From an uncultured Bacteroidota bacterium (GTDB lineage: Bacteria > Bacteroidota > Bacteroidia > Chitinophagales > LD1), in assembly GCA_937894725.1 (NCBI GenBank), contig CALAYL010000054.1:1-64000 (forward strand): 64,000 bases of DNA, read 5' to 3'. The notes under the pieces are model-generated. The model searched no databases. It was not told the DNA's origin and saw nothing but the letters and a program-made list of their open reading frames with translations. The position numbers and the translations under genes are program-made. Numbering within the stretch: position 1 is the stretch's first letter; each line of letters starts with the position of its first letter. This document shows, piece after piece, positions 25,380-33,480 of this stretch.

Positions 25380-26681
25380 ATGACAGACCAACTCAAGAAA
25401 ACATTATCACCACTTTTACTCTGGGGCTTGGGCGTAGGTTATGTGATTTCGGGTATGTACTTTGGATGGAATCTCGGTCTAGAAAAGGGAGGTACCTGGG
25501 GCATGGCTGGGGCTACATTTCTCATTATATTATTGTACAGTAGTTTTAGTTTTTCGTATTGCGAATTGGCTTGTGCTATTCCCAAAGCTGGAGGTGGTTT
25601 TGACTATGCTCAACGTGCTTTTGGTAAAAATGTAGCCTTTGTTACGGGACTTGCACAGATTATTGAATTTGTATTTGCGCCACCCGCTATTGCTATCGCT
25701 ATTGGCACCTATCTCAATCTATCATTTCCTGCATTACCGATTATTCCTACTGCTATTGCTGCGTATTTCATTTTTACTTCATTAAATATTTATGGAGTGA
25801 AGGCTGCGGCTACATTTGAGCTGGTCATTACAATTTTGGCGGTAGGTGAGTTATTACTTTTTGCAGGCGTAACGCTTCCTCACTTTTCTATAGAAAACAT
25901 GCAAATCAAAAGCGAAATGAATGGTTGGAGTGGTGTGTTTGCTGCTATTCCATTTGCAATTTGGTTTTTTTTGGGCATTGAAGGAGTAGCCAATGTAGCG
26001 GAAGAAACAGCCAACCCCCAACGAGATATTTTGAGAGGATTTGGGAGCGCCTTAGTTACTTTAATCGTGTTGTGTGTATTGGTTTTTATAGCAGCCATAG
26101 GCGTAGGTGGCTGGGAAAAGATTGTATATAATGTCGATGGCTCAATATCCAATTCGCCACTACCTTTGGCGATGGGCATGGTGGTAGGTGAGTCAAACTG
26201 GTTGTATCATTTACTTATCAGTATAGGGCTATTTGGCTTGATTGCCTCTTTTCATGGCTTGATACTCGCCTCTGGTAGGGCTACTATGGAGTTTGGTAGG
26301 GTAGGCTATGCTCCTAGAATATTGGGGAAAATAAATTCAAAATTTCAAACACCCGCTATCGCTCTTATTGCCAATATGTGCATAGGCATTATCGCATTGT
26401 TTACAGGCAAAACTGGCGAAATCATCACGATGGCAGTATTGGGCGCAGTAGTGCTTTACATTGTGTCTGTTGCGGCTTTGATAAAACTACGACAGTCTGA
26501 GCCTGATATGGAACGGCCGTTTCGAGTTCCTTTATATCCCTTTACACCCCTGTTAGCTCTGGTGATAGGAATAGTTTGTCTGGTAGCTTTAGTGTATTTC
26601 AATTTGATGGTATCACTCATTTTCTTCGGAGCTTTAGCTGGAGGGTTTTTGCTATTTAAAGGGTTCTATAGATTTCAATAA
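25380..26681 (+). CDS. eat: Ethanolamine-permease-like APC transporter
   Basis: A 433-residue inner-membrane transporter with about 12 hydrophobic segments. Features of the APC family: WGLGVGYVISGMYFGWNLGLEKGG at the first helix with the unwound glycine region, and PKAGGGFDYAQRAFG after helix 2. GIEGVANVAEETANPQRDI in the middle and FGLIASFHGLILASGRATMEFGR are like ethanolamine permeases (Eat family). The gene 64 bases downstream encodes a glutamine-synthetase-like enzyme, a pairing known in amine use. Amino-acid specificity instead of ethanolamine cannot be excluded. Confidence 0.75.
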   Translation: MTDQLKKTLSPLLLWGLGVGYVISGMYFGWNLGLEKGGTWGMAGATFLIILLYSSFSFSYCELACAIPKAGGGFDYAQRAFGKNVAFVTGLAQIIEFVFAPPAIAIAIGTYLNLSFPALPIIPTAIAAYFIFTSLNIYGVKAAATFELVITILAVGELLLFAGVTLPHFSIENMQIKSEMNGWSGVFAAIPFAIWFFLGIEGVANVAEETANPQRDILRGFGSALVTLIVLCVLVFIAAIGVGGWEKIVYNVDGSISNSPLPLAMGMVVGESNWLYHLLISIGLFGLIASFHGLILASGRATMEFGRVGYAPRILGKINSKFQTPAIALIANMCIGIIALFTGKTGEIITMAVLGAVVLYIVSVAALIKLRQSEPDMERPFRVPLYPFTPLLALVIGIVCLVALVYFNLMVSLIFFGALAGGFLLFKGFYRFQ

Positions 26682-26745
26682 TGTGCAGCGTTTGTAAATG
26701 GTTTTTTACCATCTTTTTTCTAAATTGCTTTAATAAAATCATTGT

Positions 26746-28104
26746 ATGACTACAAAACAAATTTTCGAATTTATAAAAAATCACCCTTCACAAAAGGTAA
26801 AATTGGCTATAACAGATATAGATGGCGTGCTGCGCGGAAAGTACATTTCAACCGAAAAATTTTTGTCGGTAGCAGATGATACTTTAGGATTTTGTGATGT
26901 GGTTTTTGGCTGGGATATGGGCGATGTAGCCTACGACAATGCCGATTATACAGGTTGGCATACGGGCTATCCAGATGCTAAAGCACGCGTAGATTTAAGT
27001 ACATTTCGTCAAATACCTTGGGAAAATGGACAGCCATTTTTCTTGGCCGATTTTATAACAAGTGATAATAAAGCGCTCCCTATTTGCCCTCGGCAATTGC
27101 TCAAGAAAGTGACTACCAAAGCTAATAAAATGGGCTTTCTGCCTATGGTTTCACAAGAATTTGAATGGTTTAATTTTGAAGAAACACCTCAGAGTGCAGC
27201 CGACAAAAATTATGCTGGTTTGAAACCACTCACGCCAGGGATGTTTGGCTATTCGATTTTGAGAACTACCCTTAGAGGCGATTTTTTTTCGGATTTGTTT
27301 GATTTGATTTCGAAATTTGATATTCCCATCGAAGGCTTGCATACCGAAACTGGTCCAGGCGTATATGAGGCCGCCATTCGATATGGCAAAGTGCTCGAAA
27401 CTGCCGACAGAGCTACACTTTTCAAAACAGCTGTAAAGGAAATTGGTTATCTCCACAATGTTCTCCCTACATTTATGGCAAAAATCAGTGAGAATCTGCC
27501 CGGTTGTAGTGGACATGTACATCAAAGTTTGTGGGATGTGAAGGGAACAAAGAATTTGTTTTTTGATGCAAAAGATAAAAACAACATGAGTGCAACCATG
27601 CACAGTTATATTGCTGGTCAGTTACTTTGTTTGCCACAAATATTGCCAATGGTAGCTCCTACCATCAACTCCTACAAGCGTTTGGTAGAAGGTGCTTGGG
27701 CACCTACAACGGTGACTTGGGGCATCGACAATCGCACCGTTGCCTTGCGATCATTGCCGGCAGGCAGTAAGTCGTGTAGGCTCGAAACTCGAGTGGTAGG
27801 CTCAGATACCAATCCGTATTTGGCTATTGCAGCTTGTCTGGCAGCTGGATTGTATGGTATCGATAATGGCTTGAAACTCAAACAGCCTGCAACAAAAGGC
27901 AATGGCTATCGAGATGAATCGAATGGTAAGTTTGCGAAAAACCTATTTGAGGCGACTAGTATCATGGAGCAATCGAAAATTGCCAATGAGATTTTGGGTG
28001 AAGAGTTTGTACGGCATTATACCCAAACGAGACATTGGGAATGGCGCCAGTACAGCAAGGTAGTTACCGATTGGGAAACTAAGCGTTATTTAGAGATTAT
28101 TTAA
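26746..28104 (+). CDS. Glutamine-synthetase family ligase (amine gamma-glutamylation type)
   Basis: A 452-residue protein of the glutamine synthetase superfamily. The N-terminal half has FVITD-like AITDIDGVLRGK and a conserved E-rich metal region (VSQEFEWFNF, LHTETGPGVYE). The ATP and substrate motifs are GCSGHVHQSLW and INSYKRLVEGAWAP, then CRLETRVVGSDTNPYLA. It lacks the adenylylation site of classical GSI. Because it follows an ethanolamine-permease-like gene, a gamma-glutamyl-ethanolamide or gamma-glutamyl-polyamine synthetase is more likely than central nitrogen assimilation; this is inference. The product may be a dodecamer like other family members. Confidence 0.75.
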   Translation: MTTKQIFEFIKNHPSQKVKLAITDIDGVLRGKYISTEKFLSVADDTLGFCDVVFGWDMGDVAYDNADYTGWHTGYPDAKARVDLSTFRQIPWENGQPFFLADFITSDNKALPICPRQLLKKVTTKANKMGFLPMVSQEFEWFNFEETPQSAADKNYAGLKPLTPGMFGYSILRTTLRGDFFSDLFDLISKFDIPIEGLHTETGPGVYEAAIRYGKVLETADRATLFKTAVKEIGYLHNVLPTFMAKISENLPGCSGHVHQSLWDVKGTKNLFFDAKDKNNMSATMHSYIAGQLLCLPQILPMVAPTINSYKRLVEGAWAPTTVTWGIDNRTVALRSLPAGSKSCRLETRVVGSDTNPYLAIAACLAAGLYGIDNGLKLKQPATKGNGYRDESNGKFAKNLFEATSIMEQSKIANEILGEEFVRHYTQTRHWEWRQYSKVVTDWETKRYLEII

Positions 28105-28134
28105 TTTTACAAATTATAACTTAATATTATAACC

Positions 28135-28478
28135 ATGGAGCAAACTATTTTTTTTTCTCGCTTTGCTTACGTAGCCTTACTTGGTGTTTAGTCAAGGAAA
28201 GGATAACTATTATTTTGAGTACGTATCATTTTCTGTATGTATAATGATAATGGAGAAGTGAAATTTAAGCCTAGTGAGGAGTAGATCCAGGCTTTAACTC
28301 TTGGAGCAAAACGGGAAGGACTTGAAATAAATAAAGGGTACTACTATGCCAAAGACATAGCAGAAATATAGGATTACTCGGTAAAGATGGATTTGAAATG
28401 GTGACAAGCATTACTGTCAAAACCAATGAAGGTACCCATGTTACTTTTTACTTTAAAAAGAAAATAAGAAAAGAGTAA
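28135..28478 (+). pseudogene. Decayed gene of a small secreted protein
   Basis: The remains of one protein are spread over shifting frames. MEQTIFFSRFAYVALLGV from ATG 28135 ends in a stop. SQGKDNYYFEYVSFS continues in another frame, then MYNDNGEVKFKPSEE, a stop, and IQALTLGAKREGLEINKGYY followed by AKDIAEI and another stop. The end IGLLGKDGFEMVTSITVKTN and THVTFYFKKKIRKE runs to TAA 28476. At least two in-frame stops and two frame changes are seen. The N-terminus looks like a signal peptide. I do not recognise the family. The rest of 28105-28597 shows nothing else. Confidence 0.75.
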
Positions 28479-28597
28479 TTGTCTCCATTTTTTTAGCTAA
28501 AAAGTGGCCGATTTTTTATTGACTATTATATTTTCATTTTTATTTAAAAAACTGTGTATTTTAGTTTTATAATCAGATAATCTGAGTTAAGAAAATT

Positions 28598-30133
28598 ATG
28601 GCACAAATACCATTCTCGCAAACACTAATTCATCGCTATATACGGCTGTTGACTGATAATCAAGTCAAGAAGTTTATAAATCATTTGGATGAAACTAATG
28701 CTTTATTGCCTAAAAAGCTTGTTGAAGTAGTATATAATCATCCAGATTGGGGTGCAAAAGAAGTACACAAAGCGGTGTATGGGGGTAAAAAAAGCACACA
28801 TAACCTCAATCAGCTGATTTCTTATACGTTTAAGCTGTCTGAATGGATGGCTATCAACTATCCATTTTATCTCACTCACAATATCGTAAAGCTAAACGAA
28901 CTCGTAGTAGAGGGTAAGCTGAATGAAGCAACAGAGTTGGCGGAAAATACGCTATATATAGCCGCTAAAATCTGTGATTATTCTACACAAATTGCAGTAC
29001 TAAAGTTTTTGACGCAGCAAAGTTATCTGCTCAATCAGAATAGAACTGCTGTGGAGTTTCATAACCTCCTTATGGAAGCAGTAGAAGACGAGGCAACTTT
29101 TCAGCGTCTTCAATTTATGTTTAAAACGAGACTCCATTCCGCTAACATAAATGTTGTAGAAAAACCAACTATTAAAAGAGAACTAGAAGAAATGGAGAGT
29201 TTCTTCAATCATCGGTCAATAGCCGTTTCGCTTTTGAGCAAATTGATGTTTTTACAAACCACGCTTTTCTTTTTTCCCGAAAAGTTCATTACAAAAGAGT
29301 CGTTAGATTTTATAGAGCGATTAGAAAAAGATTTAAACAATCATACCTACATAGTACTACCCATACTTTTTGATTTTAGAAGTTATCTCAATTTCTTAAA
29401 GCTAAACTCTGTAATATATGACATCAATAGCCTTGAAGGGAAACGACTTTTTAGGGACATGGAAAAATACTCTTCAAAGATCGCCTATTGGAATCATTAT
29501 TTGAACATACCTCAAATGTATGTGCTGACAGGAAAGGCATCGTACTATATGACCAAGTATCATCATCTTTTGCCAAAGTCAGAATACAGCAAATTAGTGG
29601 TTAGCCAAGATTTAAAAGATTTAAAAGGCTTAATTAAGTCATGTGAAGAATTGCTGAGCAAAAATGATTGGCGAGTTCACTACCAAAAAGAATATCTACA
29701 CCTTGTAGTAACGCATTCTGTACTGTTGATGATAAGTGATAAGGGTTATATCAATACTTCAAATGAACAATTGGAACAGCTACTTACAACCTATCAGCAA
29801 GTCAATATCACAGGGTCTATTGATACTATATTTGTGGTGTTGTCGATAGGTTATTTTGCACAAGGCAACTTTGTGAAACTAGAAGAGTCTTTCCATAGGT
29901 ACATTAAGCTCATCAAAAAAAAACCATTGTATGAAGACAATGATATTGTGATTCATGTGTACTATTACCTAGGGCAATGGCTACGTCACAAGAGAAAACA
30001 ATATATCGAAAAACTAATGGTACAGTACAATCGCACATTGGCAGATCCTGTACTTTTTGCAGACACCCATCATTCGATAATAGAGTTGGTGAAAATGTAT
30101 GGCGTGCCTATTGAGTTTCCAAAGATTAAATAA
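28598..30133 (+). CDS. Hypothetical helical protein (511 residues)
   Basis: I do not recognise this protein. It is long, Leu/Lys/Glu-rich and predicted mainly helical. Paired helices of TPR-like length can be seen (for example LNEATELAENTLYIAAKICDY near 106-126 and GYFAQGNFVKLEESFHRYI near 425-443). The N-terminus (HRYIRLLTDNQVKKFINHLDE) is a distinct helical segment. It has no signal peptide and no membrane helix. A tetratricopeptide-type scaffold is the best guess. It stands alone downstream of a pseudogene, and its last 8 bases overlap the convergent ATL gene. Confidence 0.8.
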   Translation: MAQIPFSQTLIHRYIRLLTDNQVKKFINHLDETNALLPKKLVEVVYNHPDWGAKEVHKAVYGGKKSTHNLNQLISYTFKLSEWMAINYPFYLTHNIVKLNELVVEGKLNEATELAENTLYIAAKICDYSTQIAVLKFLTQQSYLLNQNRTAVEFHNLLMEAVEDEATFQRLQFMFKTRLHSANINVVEKPTIKRELEEMESFFNHRSIAVSLLSKLMFLQTTLFFFPEKFITKESLDFIERLEKDLNNHTYIVLPILFDFRSYLNFLKLNSVIYDINSLEGKRLFRDMEKYSSKIAYWNHYLNIPQMYVLTGKASYYMTKYHHLLPKSEYSKLVVSQDLKDLKGLIKSCEELLSKNDWRVHYQKEYLHLVVTHSVLLMISDKGYINTSNEQLEQLLTTYQQVNITGSIDTIFVVLSIGYFAQGNFVKLEESFHRYIKLIKKKPLYEDNDIVIHVYYYLGQWLRHKRKQYIEKLMVQYNRTLADPVLFADTHHSIIELVKMYGVPIEFPKIK

Positions 30134-30470
30134 GGGCTAGCGAGGGATCCCAAAATATTTTTTCAAAATTTTGGACTTGATGCTCAACCACCATTACCCC
30201 TTCTTTTTCTAACAAACATTGCATCGTATCGGGCGTTGCAAAATGGTGCCTACCGGTGAGCAAACCTATTCTATTTACTACTCGCTGTGCAGGTACAGGT
30301 GGATGTTGGGCATGTGCTGCATTCATAGCCCAGCCTACAATACGTGATGACCCCCCGCTACCTAGATATTTGGCAATAGCCCCATAGCTAGTGACTCTGC
30401 CGTGAGGTATCAAGCGTACTACAGCATATACATCTTCAAAGAAGGAATAGGTTTTGTCTGAATAGCTCAT
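30126..30470 (-). CDS. Alkyltransferase-like protein (ATL, MGMT family)
   Basis: A 114-residue protein with the DNA-binding fold of O6-alkylguanine transferases. The helix-turn-helix IPHGRVTSYGAIAKYLG (21-37, Tyr29) and the finger-Arg43 region SSRIVGWAMN are conserved. The active-site motif PCHRV is replaced by PAQRV (60-64), so the alkyl-accepting Cys and the His are both missing. ATL proteins bind O6-alkylguanine without repairing it and hand lesions to nucleotide excision repair; uvrA is at 45.9 kb. It overlaps trmB by four bases (ATGA), suggesting co-translation. Confidence 0.92.
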   Translation of the reverse strand: MSYSDKTYSFFEDVYAVVRLIPHGRVTSYGAIAKYLGSGGSSRIVGWAMNAAHAQHPPVPAQRVVNRIGLLTGRHHFATPDTMQCLLEKEGVMVVEHQVQNFEKIFWDPSLALI

Positions 30471-31159
30471 GCCAATGAAAATCGGAGATAGTTGATAGGT
30501 TTATTTTCTGCTAAAAATTTAGTTTCATAGTAGGTTTTGATAGTAAGAAAATCGAAGTCTAAGGGAGCAGCATATATATCTTCTTTATAGTAGTGCAGGG
30601 TTAATTTCTCTGCATCTATGACCTCTTTTGTAAATCTAAATATCCCCAAGTCATCTGTCTTGAGCTGAATGATAGCGTTGGGCTGAAGTATTTTTTTGTA
30701 TCTATTCAAAAAGAGCGGGTGAGTGAGTCGATGTTTTTCATGTTTATCTTTAGGAAATGGGTCAGGGAAAGTAATCCAGATTTCAGCCACTTCTTTTTCA
30801 GCAAAAAATTGAGCTATATTTTCAATTTTCATTCTTAAAAAAGCCACGTTTTCCAAGCCTTCTTCGAGAGCCGTTTTAGCTCCTGTAAAAATTCGTGGCC
30901 CTTTGAGGTCAACTCCTACGAAATTGCGGTCAGGATATGCTTTTGCAAGATTGACCGTGTATTCTCCTTTACCACAAGCGAGCTCAAGCGTGATGGGATT
31001 ATCATTTTTAAAAATTAACTTATTCCATTGCCCTTTGGGGTCGATTTTTTCGCCCGAAGCAGTCTCCAGCGCGGCATCGTCAAAATGGTGATGCTGATAT
31101 ACATTTTCAAAGCCAGCAATAGCTGCTATCTTTTTCTTTTTTACTTTACGTCCTCCCAT
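30467..31159 (-). CDS. trmB: tRNA (guanine-N7-)-methyltransferase
   Basis: A 230-residue SAM-dependent enzyme that makes m7G46 in tRNA. The N-terminal basic segment MGGRKVKKKK is followed by the SAM site LELACGKGEYTVNLA (about 58-72) and FVGVDLKGPRI. The catalytic loop is WITFPDPFPKDKHEKHRLTHP, then LKTDD and FDFLTIKTYYETKF at the end. The length is normal. A -7 element TATATTTG lies upstream. It is the first gene of a two-gene unit with the ATL protein. Confidence 0.96.
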   Translation of the reverse strand: MGGRKVKKKKIAAIAGFENVYQHHHFDDAALETASGEKIDPKGQWNKLIFKNDNPITLELACGKGEYTVNLAKAYPDRNFVGVDLKGPRIFTGAKTALEEGLENVAFLRMKIENIAQFFAEKEVAEIWITFPDPFPKDKHEKHRLTHPLFLNRYKKILQPNAIIQLKTDDLGIFRFTKEVIDAEKLTLHYYKEDIYAAPLDFDFLTIKTYYETKFLAENKPINYLRFSLA

Positions 31160-31188
31160 GCCGTTTTTTTGTTGATATATTTAGTACG

Positions 31189-31196
31189 CAAATATA
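31189..31196 (-). promoter_or_regulatory. -7 element of the trmB promoter
   Basis: On the minus strand TATATTTG matches TAnnTTTG, 29 bases before the trmB ATG. No clear -33 TTTG is seen. The divergent hydrolase gene starts at 31219. Confidence 0.5.
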
Positions 31197-31218
31197 GAAT
31201 CTGTATGATTGCAGTGGT

Positions 31219-32022
31219 ATGAAAATTTCAAAAACACACTTTTTTAATTTCAAAGAGGCCTCTATCGCTTATCAAATCTATGGTAGAGGGCCTTCGGTAG
31301 TTTTTCTGCATGGCTATTGCGAAGATAGTTTTATATGGCAATCGGGCATTAAGCGATGGAGCAAAACGCATACTTGTATTACAATCGACCTACCCGGTTT
31401 CGGAAAATCAAGTTTACTTAAAGGCTATTCGATCGAAGACTTAGGTGATATGGTAGCCGCTTTATTGTCACAACTTTCTATTGCAAAAGTTTCGTTGATT
31501 GGACATTCGATGGGGGGCTATGTGGCTCTTGCCTTTGCAAAAAAGTATCCTTTGTTATTGTCAAGTATTGGGCTCATTCACAGCCACTGTTTTGATGATA
31601 ATGAAGCTAAAAAGGCTAATCGAAGAAAATCAATCGATTTTATAAAACGACATGGCACATCCGCATTTTTGACACCATTTTACACCCAACTTTTTGCAGC
31701 TGAAAACTTCGCTAAACACAAGCATCTCATTGCCGATTTGACTAGGAGAAACGCAAGTTTAAGTGTAGAAGCGATCATAACAGGGGCCGAAGCGCTAATC
31801 AATAGACCTAGTTTTGAGCAGGTGTTAAAAAGTATTGACTGTCCTGTGCTGATTTTTGGGGGAGGGCAAGATGCAGCCATAGCTAAAGAGCAGACTATGA
31901 AAATGGCTACTATGCCCGCTATTGCTGATTTTTATTTTGAGCAAAACGTAGGACACATGGGCTTTTTTGAATGTAAATCTATTTTTGAAAAAGCGGTGAG
32001 TGATTTTTTGGAGCGAATATAA
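31219..32022 (+). CDS. Alpha/beta-hydrolase
   Basis: A 267-residue alpha/beta-hydrolase. The oxyanion region is FLHGYCEDSFIW, the nucleophile elbow GHSMGGYVALAFA (Ser about 95), the acid in IFGGGQDAAI and the His in VGHMGFFE. The cap domain is helical. The substrate is unknown; esterase, lactonase or haloalkane-type activity all fit this fold. No signal peptide. It is monocistronic, divergent from trmB. Confidence 0.88.
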   Translation: MKISKTHFFNFKEASIAYQIYGRGPSVVFLHGYCEDSFIWQSGIKRWSKTHTCITIDLPGFGKSSLLKGYSIEDLGDMVAALLSQLSIAKVSLIGHSMGGYVALAFAKKYPLLLSSIGLIHSHCFDDNEAKKANRRKSIDFIKRHGTSAFLTPFYTQLFAAENFAKHKHLIADLTRRNASLSVEAIITGAEALINRPSFEQVLKSIDCPVLIFGGGQDAAIAKEQTMKMATMPAIADFYFEQNVGHMGFFECKSIFEKAVSDFLERI

Positions 32023-32081
32023 GCTTGTGATGTTTCAATAAATGAGTTACCTTTTATGCTATTTTCTTAGTAATGAAACTA

Positions 32082-32106
32082 AACCTCTGTCTGTATGCAT
32101 GAGGTT
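32082..32106 (-). terminator. Weak hairpin after the XRE gene
   Basis: AACCTC (32082-32087) pairs with GAGGTT (32101-32106) in the gap between convergent genes. Only TAGTTTC follows on the minus strand, so termination is uncertain. Confidence 0.3.
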
Positions 32107-32142
32107 AGCTACTACAGACTTTAGCGTATATACGATTATCCG

Positions 32143-32370
32143 CTACACCCCTTTAAAAAACTCCTCTAAAGGCACATCCAAATGTGCACCTATTTTATAA
32201 AGTGTCTGTAGGGTTACATTCAAGCCACCTCTTTCTAATCTACTGAGTGTGCTGATGTCTATATCTGTCTGATAGCATAGCACTGCCTGCGAAAATCCCT
32301 TTTCTAATCTGTATTTTTTTACTTTTTGACCGATAAGCAGCTGGATGCTTTTTTCTGAAGGGTATTTCAC
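32143..32370 (-). CDS. XRE-family transcriptional regulator
   Basis: A 75-residue one-domain Cro/CI-type DNA-binding protein: IGQKVKKYRLEKGFSQAVLCYQTDIDISTLSRLERGG (14-50) covers helices 1-4, with the recognition helix around DISTLSRLER, and ends in a short tail (PLEEFFKGV). The start is GTG 32370, since no ATG is in reach. It is divergent from a T9SS cargo gene with a 98-base gap containing a palindrome (32405-32420), the usual arrangement for a self-regulating repressor or activator. Confidence 0.9.
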   Translation of the reverse strand: MKYPSEKSIQLLIGQKVKKYRLEKGFSQAVLCYQTDIDISTLSRLERGGLNVTLQTLYKIGAHLDVPLEEFFKGV

Positions 32371-32404
32371 CCTCTAAAAATTTAGAATAAAATTTTTGTT
32401 ATTG

Positions 32405-32420
32405 TAGGAGTATAATCCTA
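32405..32420. promoter_or_regulatory. Candidate operator palindrome
   Basis: TAGGAGTATAATCCTA is a 16-base palindrome with a single mismatched pair. It lies in the divergent gap between the XRE gene and the type B cargo gene, so it is a good candidate for the XRE protein's binding site. No other copy was noticed nearby. Confidence 0.4.
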
Positions 32421-32468
32421 TATTCACATAATAGACCGAGATACTGTATATTCATGTAAAATCTGAAT

Positions 32469-33458
32469 ATGAAAACACTCACCAAAACTGCTCTACTGAT
32501 GTATCTGTTTTGCCTAGCATACTCCCCAGCCACCGCACAGATAAACCTCGTGCCTAATCCGAGTTTTGAGGAGTATGATAGTTGTGCCTATTTTATTACG
32601 TATTTTTATGCTAGAAATTGGATTAATCCTACAACTGCAACACCTGATTATCATCAAGCTAATTGCAATAATTCATTTTCAGGAGTGCCTAACAACTTCA
32701 TAGGCTTTCAAAATGCAAGAACAGGCTTGGGATATGCAGGGTTTTTAACAAGTGATTTACGCCCCCAATCTACCGATTACAGAGAATACATACAATGTAA
32801 GTTTTTAAAAAAAATGGAAAGAGGTAAAAAATATATAGTTACCTTTTTTGTATCCTTAGCAGATAAGAGTCAAAAAGCCTGTGATAATATTGGGGCATAC
32901 ATTTCTAGCGTAGCTCCCCACAGTTTCGATAACTTGAATTTATATGTAACCCCACAGGTAGTTAGTACTCATTTTAGCCCCATTGCAGATACCACGAACT
33001 GGATAGAAATCAGTGGAGTTTATGAGTCTAATGGTGATGAAGAGTTTTTAACAATAGGGGTTTTTAGTAAAAATACTAGTACAGACTGGATTTATGTTGA
33101 TAGTTCAGCAGATTACTATGAGCCTTATTATTATGTAGATGATGTATCTGTAGTTGAAATAGACGAGGAGCCATTCAAAATGCCAACTGCATTTACTCCA
33201 AACCTTGATGGAAATAACGATTTATACTATCCTGTATATTTTGATAGAAAATTAAAAATAAAGGATTTTAGAATTTATAATGGGTGGGGCGAGATCGTTT
33301 ACAATGATCCAAGCAAACCATGGGATGGCACTTTTATGGGGAAACCGCAACCACCAAATATTTATACCTATTATATTTTTGCGGATATCCCTTTGCCAGA
33401 CATACTAGACTCTTTCAAAACCTATAGGAAGATAGGTGCTTTTATATTGATTAGATAA
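32469..33458 (+). CDS. T9SS type B cargo (gliding-motility C-terminal domain)
   Basis: A 329-residue secreted protein. Signal peptide 1-23 (LAYSPATAQ). The body (24-235) begins INLVPNPSFEEYDSC, a common start of cell-surface proteins with an OmpA-like or carbohydrate-binding beta sandwich. The C-terminal domain has MPTAFTPNLDGNNDLYYPV, then IYNGWGEIVYNDPSKPWDGT and a final strand, matching type B sorting domains that direct T9SS export. Function unknown. It starts a surface-protein run and is 22 bases from the next cargo gene, so the two are likely to be co-transcribed. Confidence 0.88.
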   Translation: MKTLTKTALLMYLFCLAYSPATAQINLVPNPSFEEYDSCAYFITYFYARNWINPTTATPDYHQANCNNSFSGVPNNFIGFQNARTGLGYAGFLTSDLRPQSTDYREYIQCKFLKKMERGKKYIVTFFVSLADKSQKACDNIGAYISSVAPHSFDNLNLYVTPQVVSTHFSPIADTTNWIEISGVYESNGDEEFLTIGVFSKNTSTDWIYVDSSADYYEPYYYVDDVSVVEIDEEPFKMPTAFTPNLDGNNDLYYPVYFDRKLKIKDFRIYNGWGEIVYNDPSKPWDGTFMGKPQPPNIYTYYIFADIPLPDILDSFKTYRKIGAFILIR

Positions 33459-33480
33459 TTTTTAAACAAAAACTTTTATT

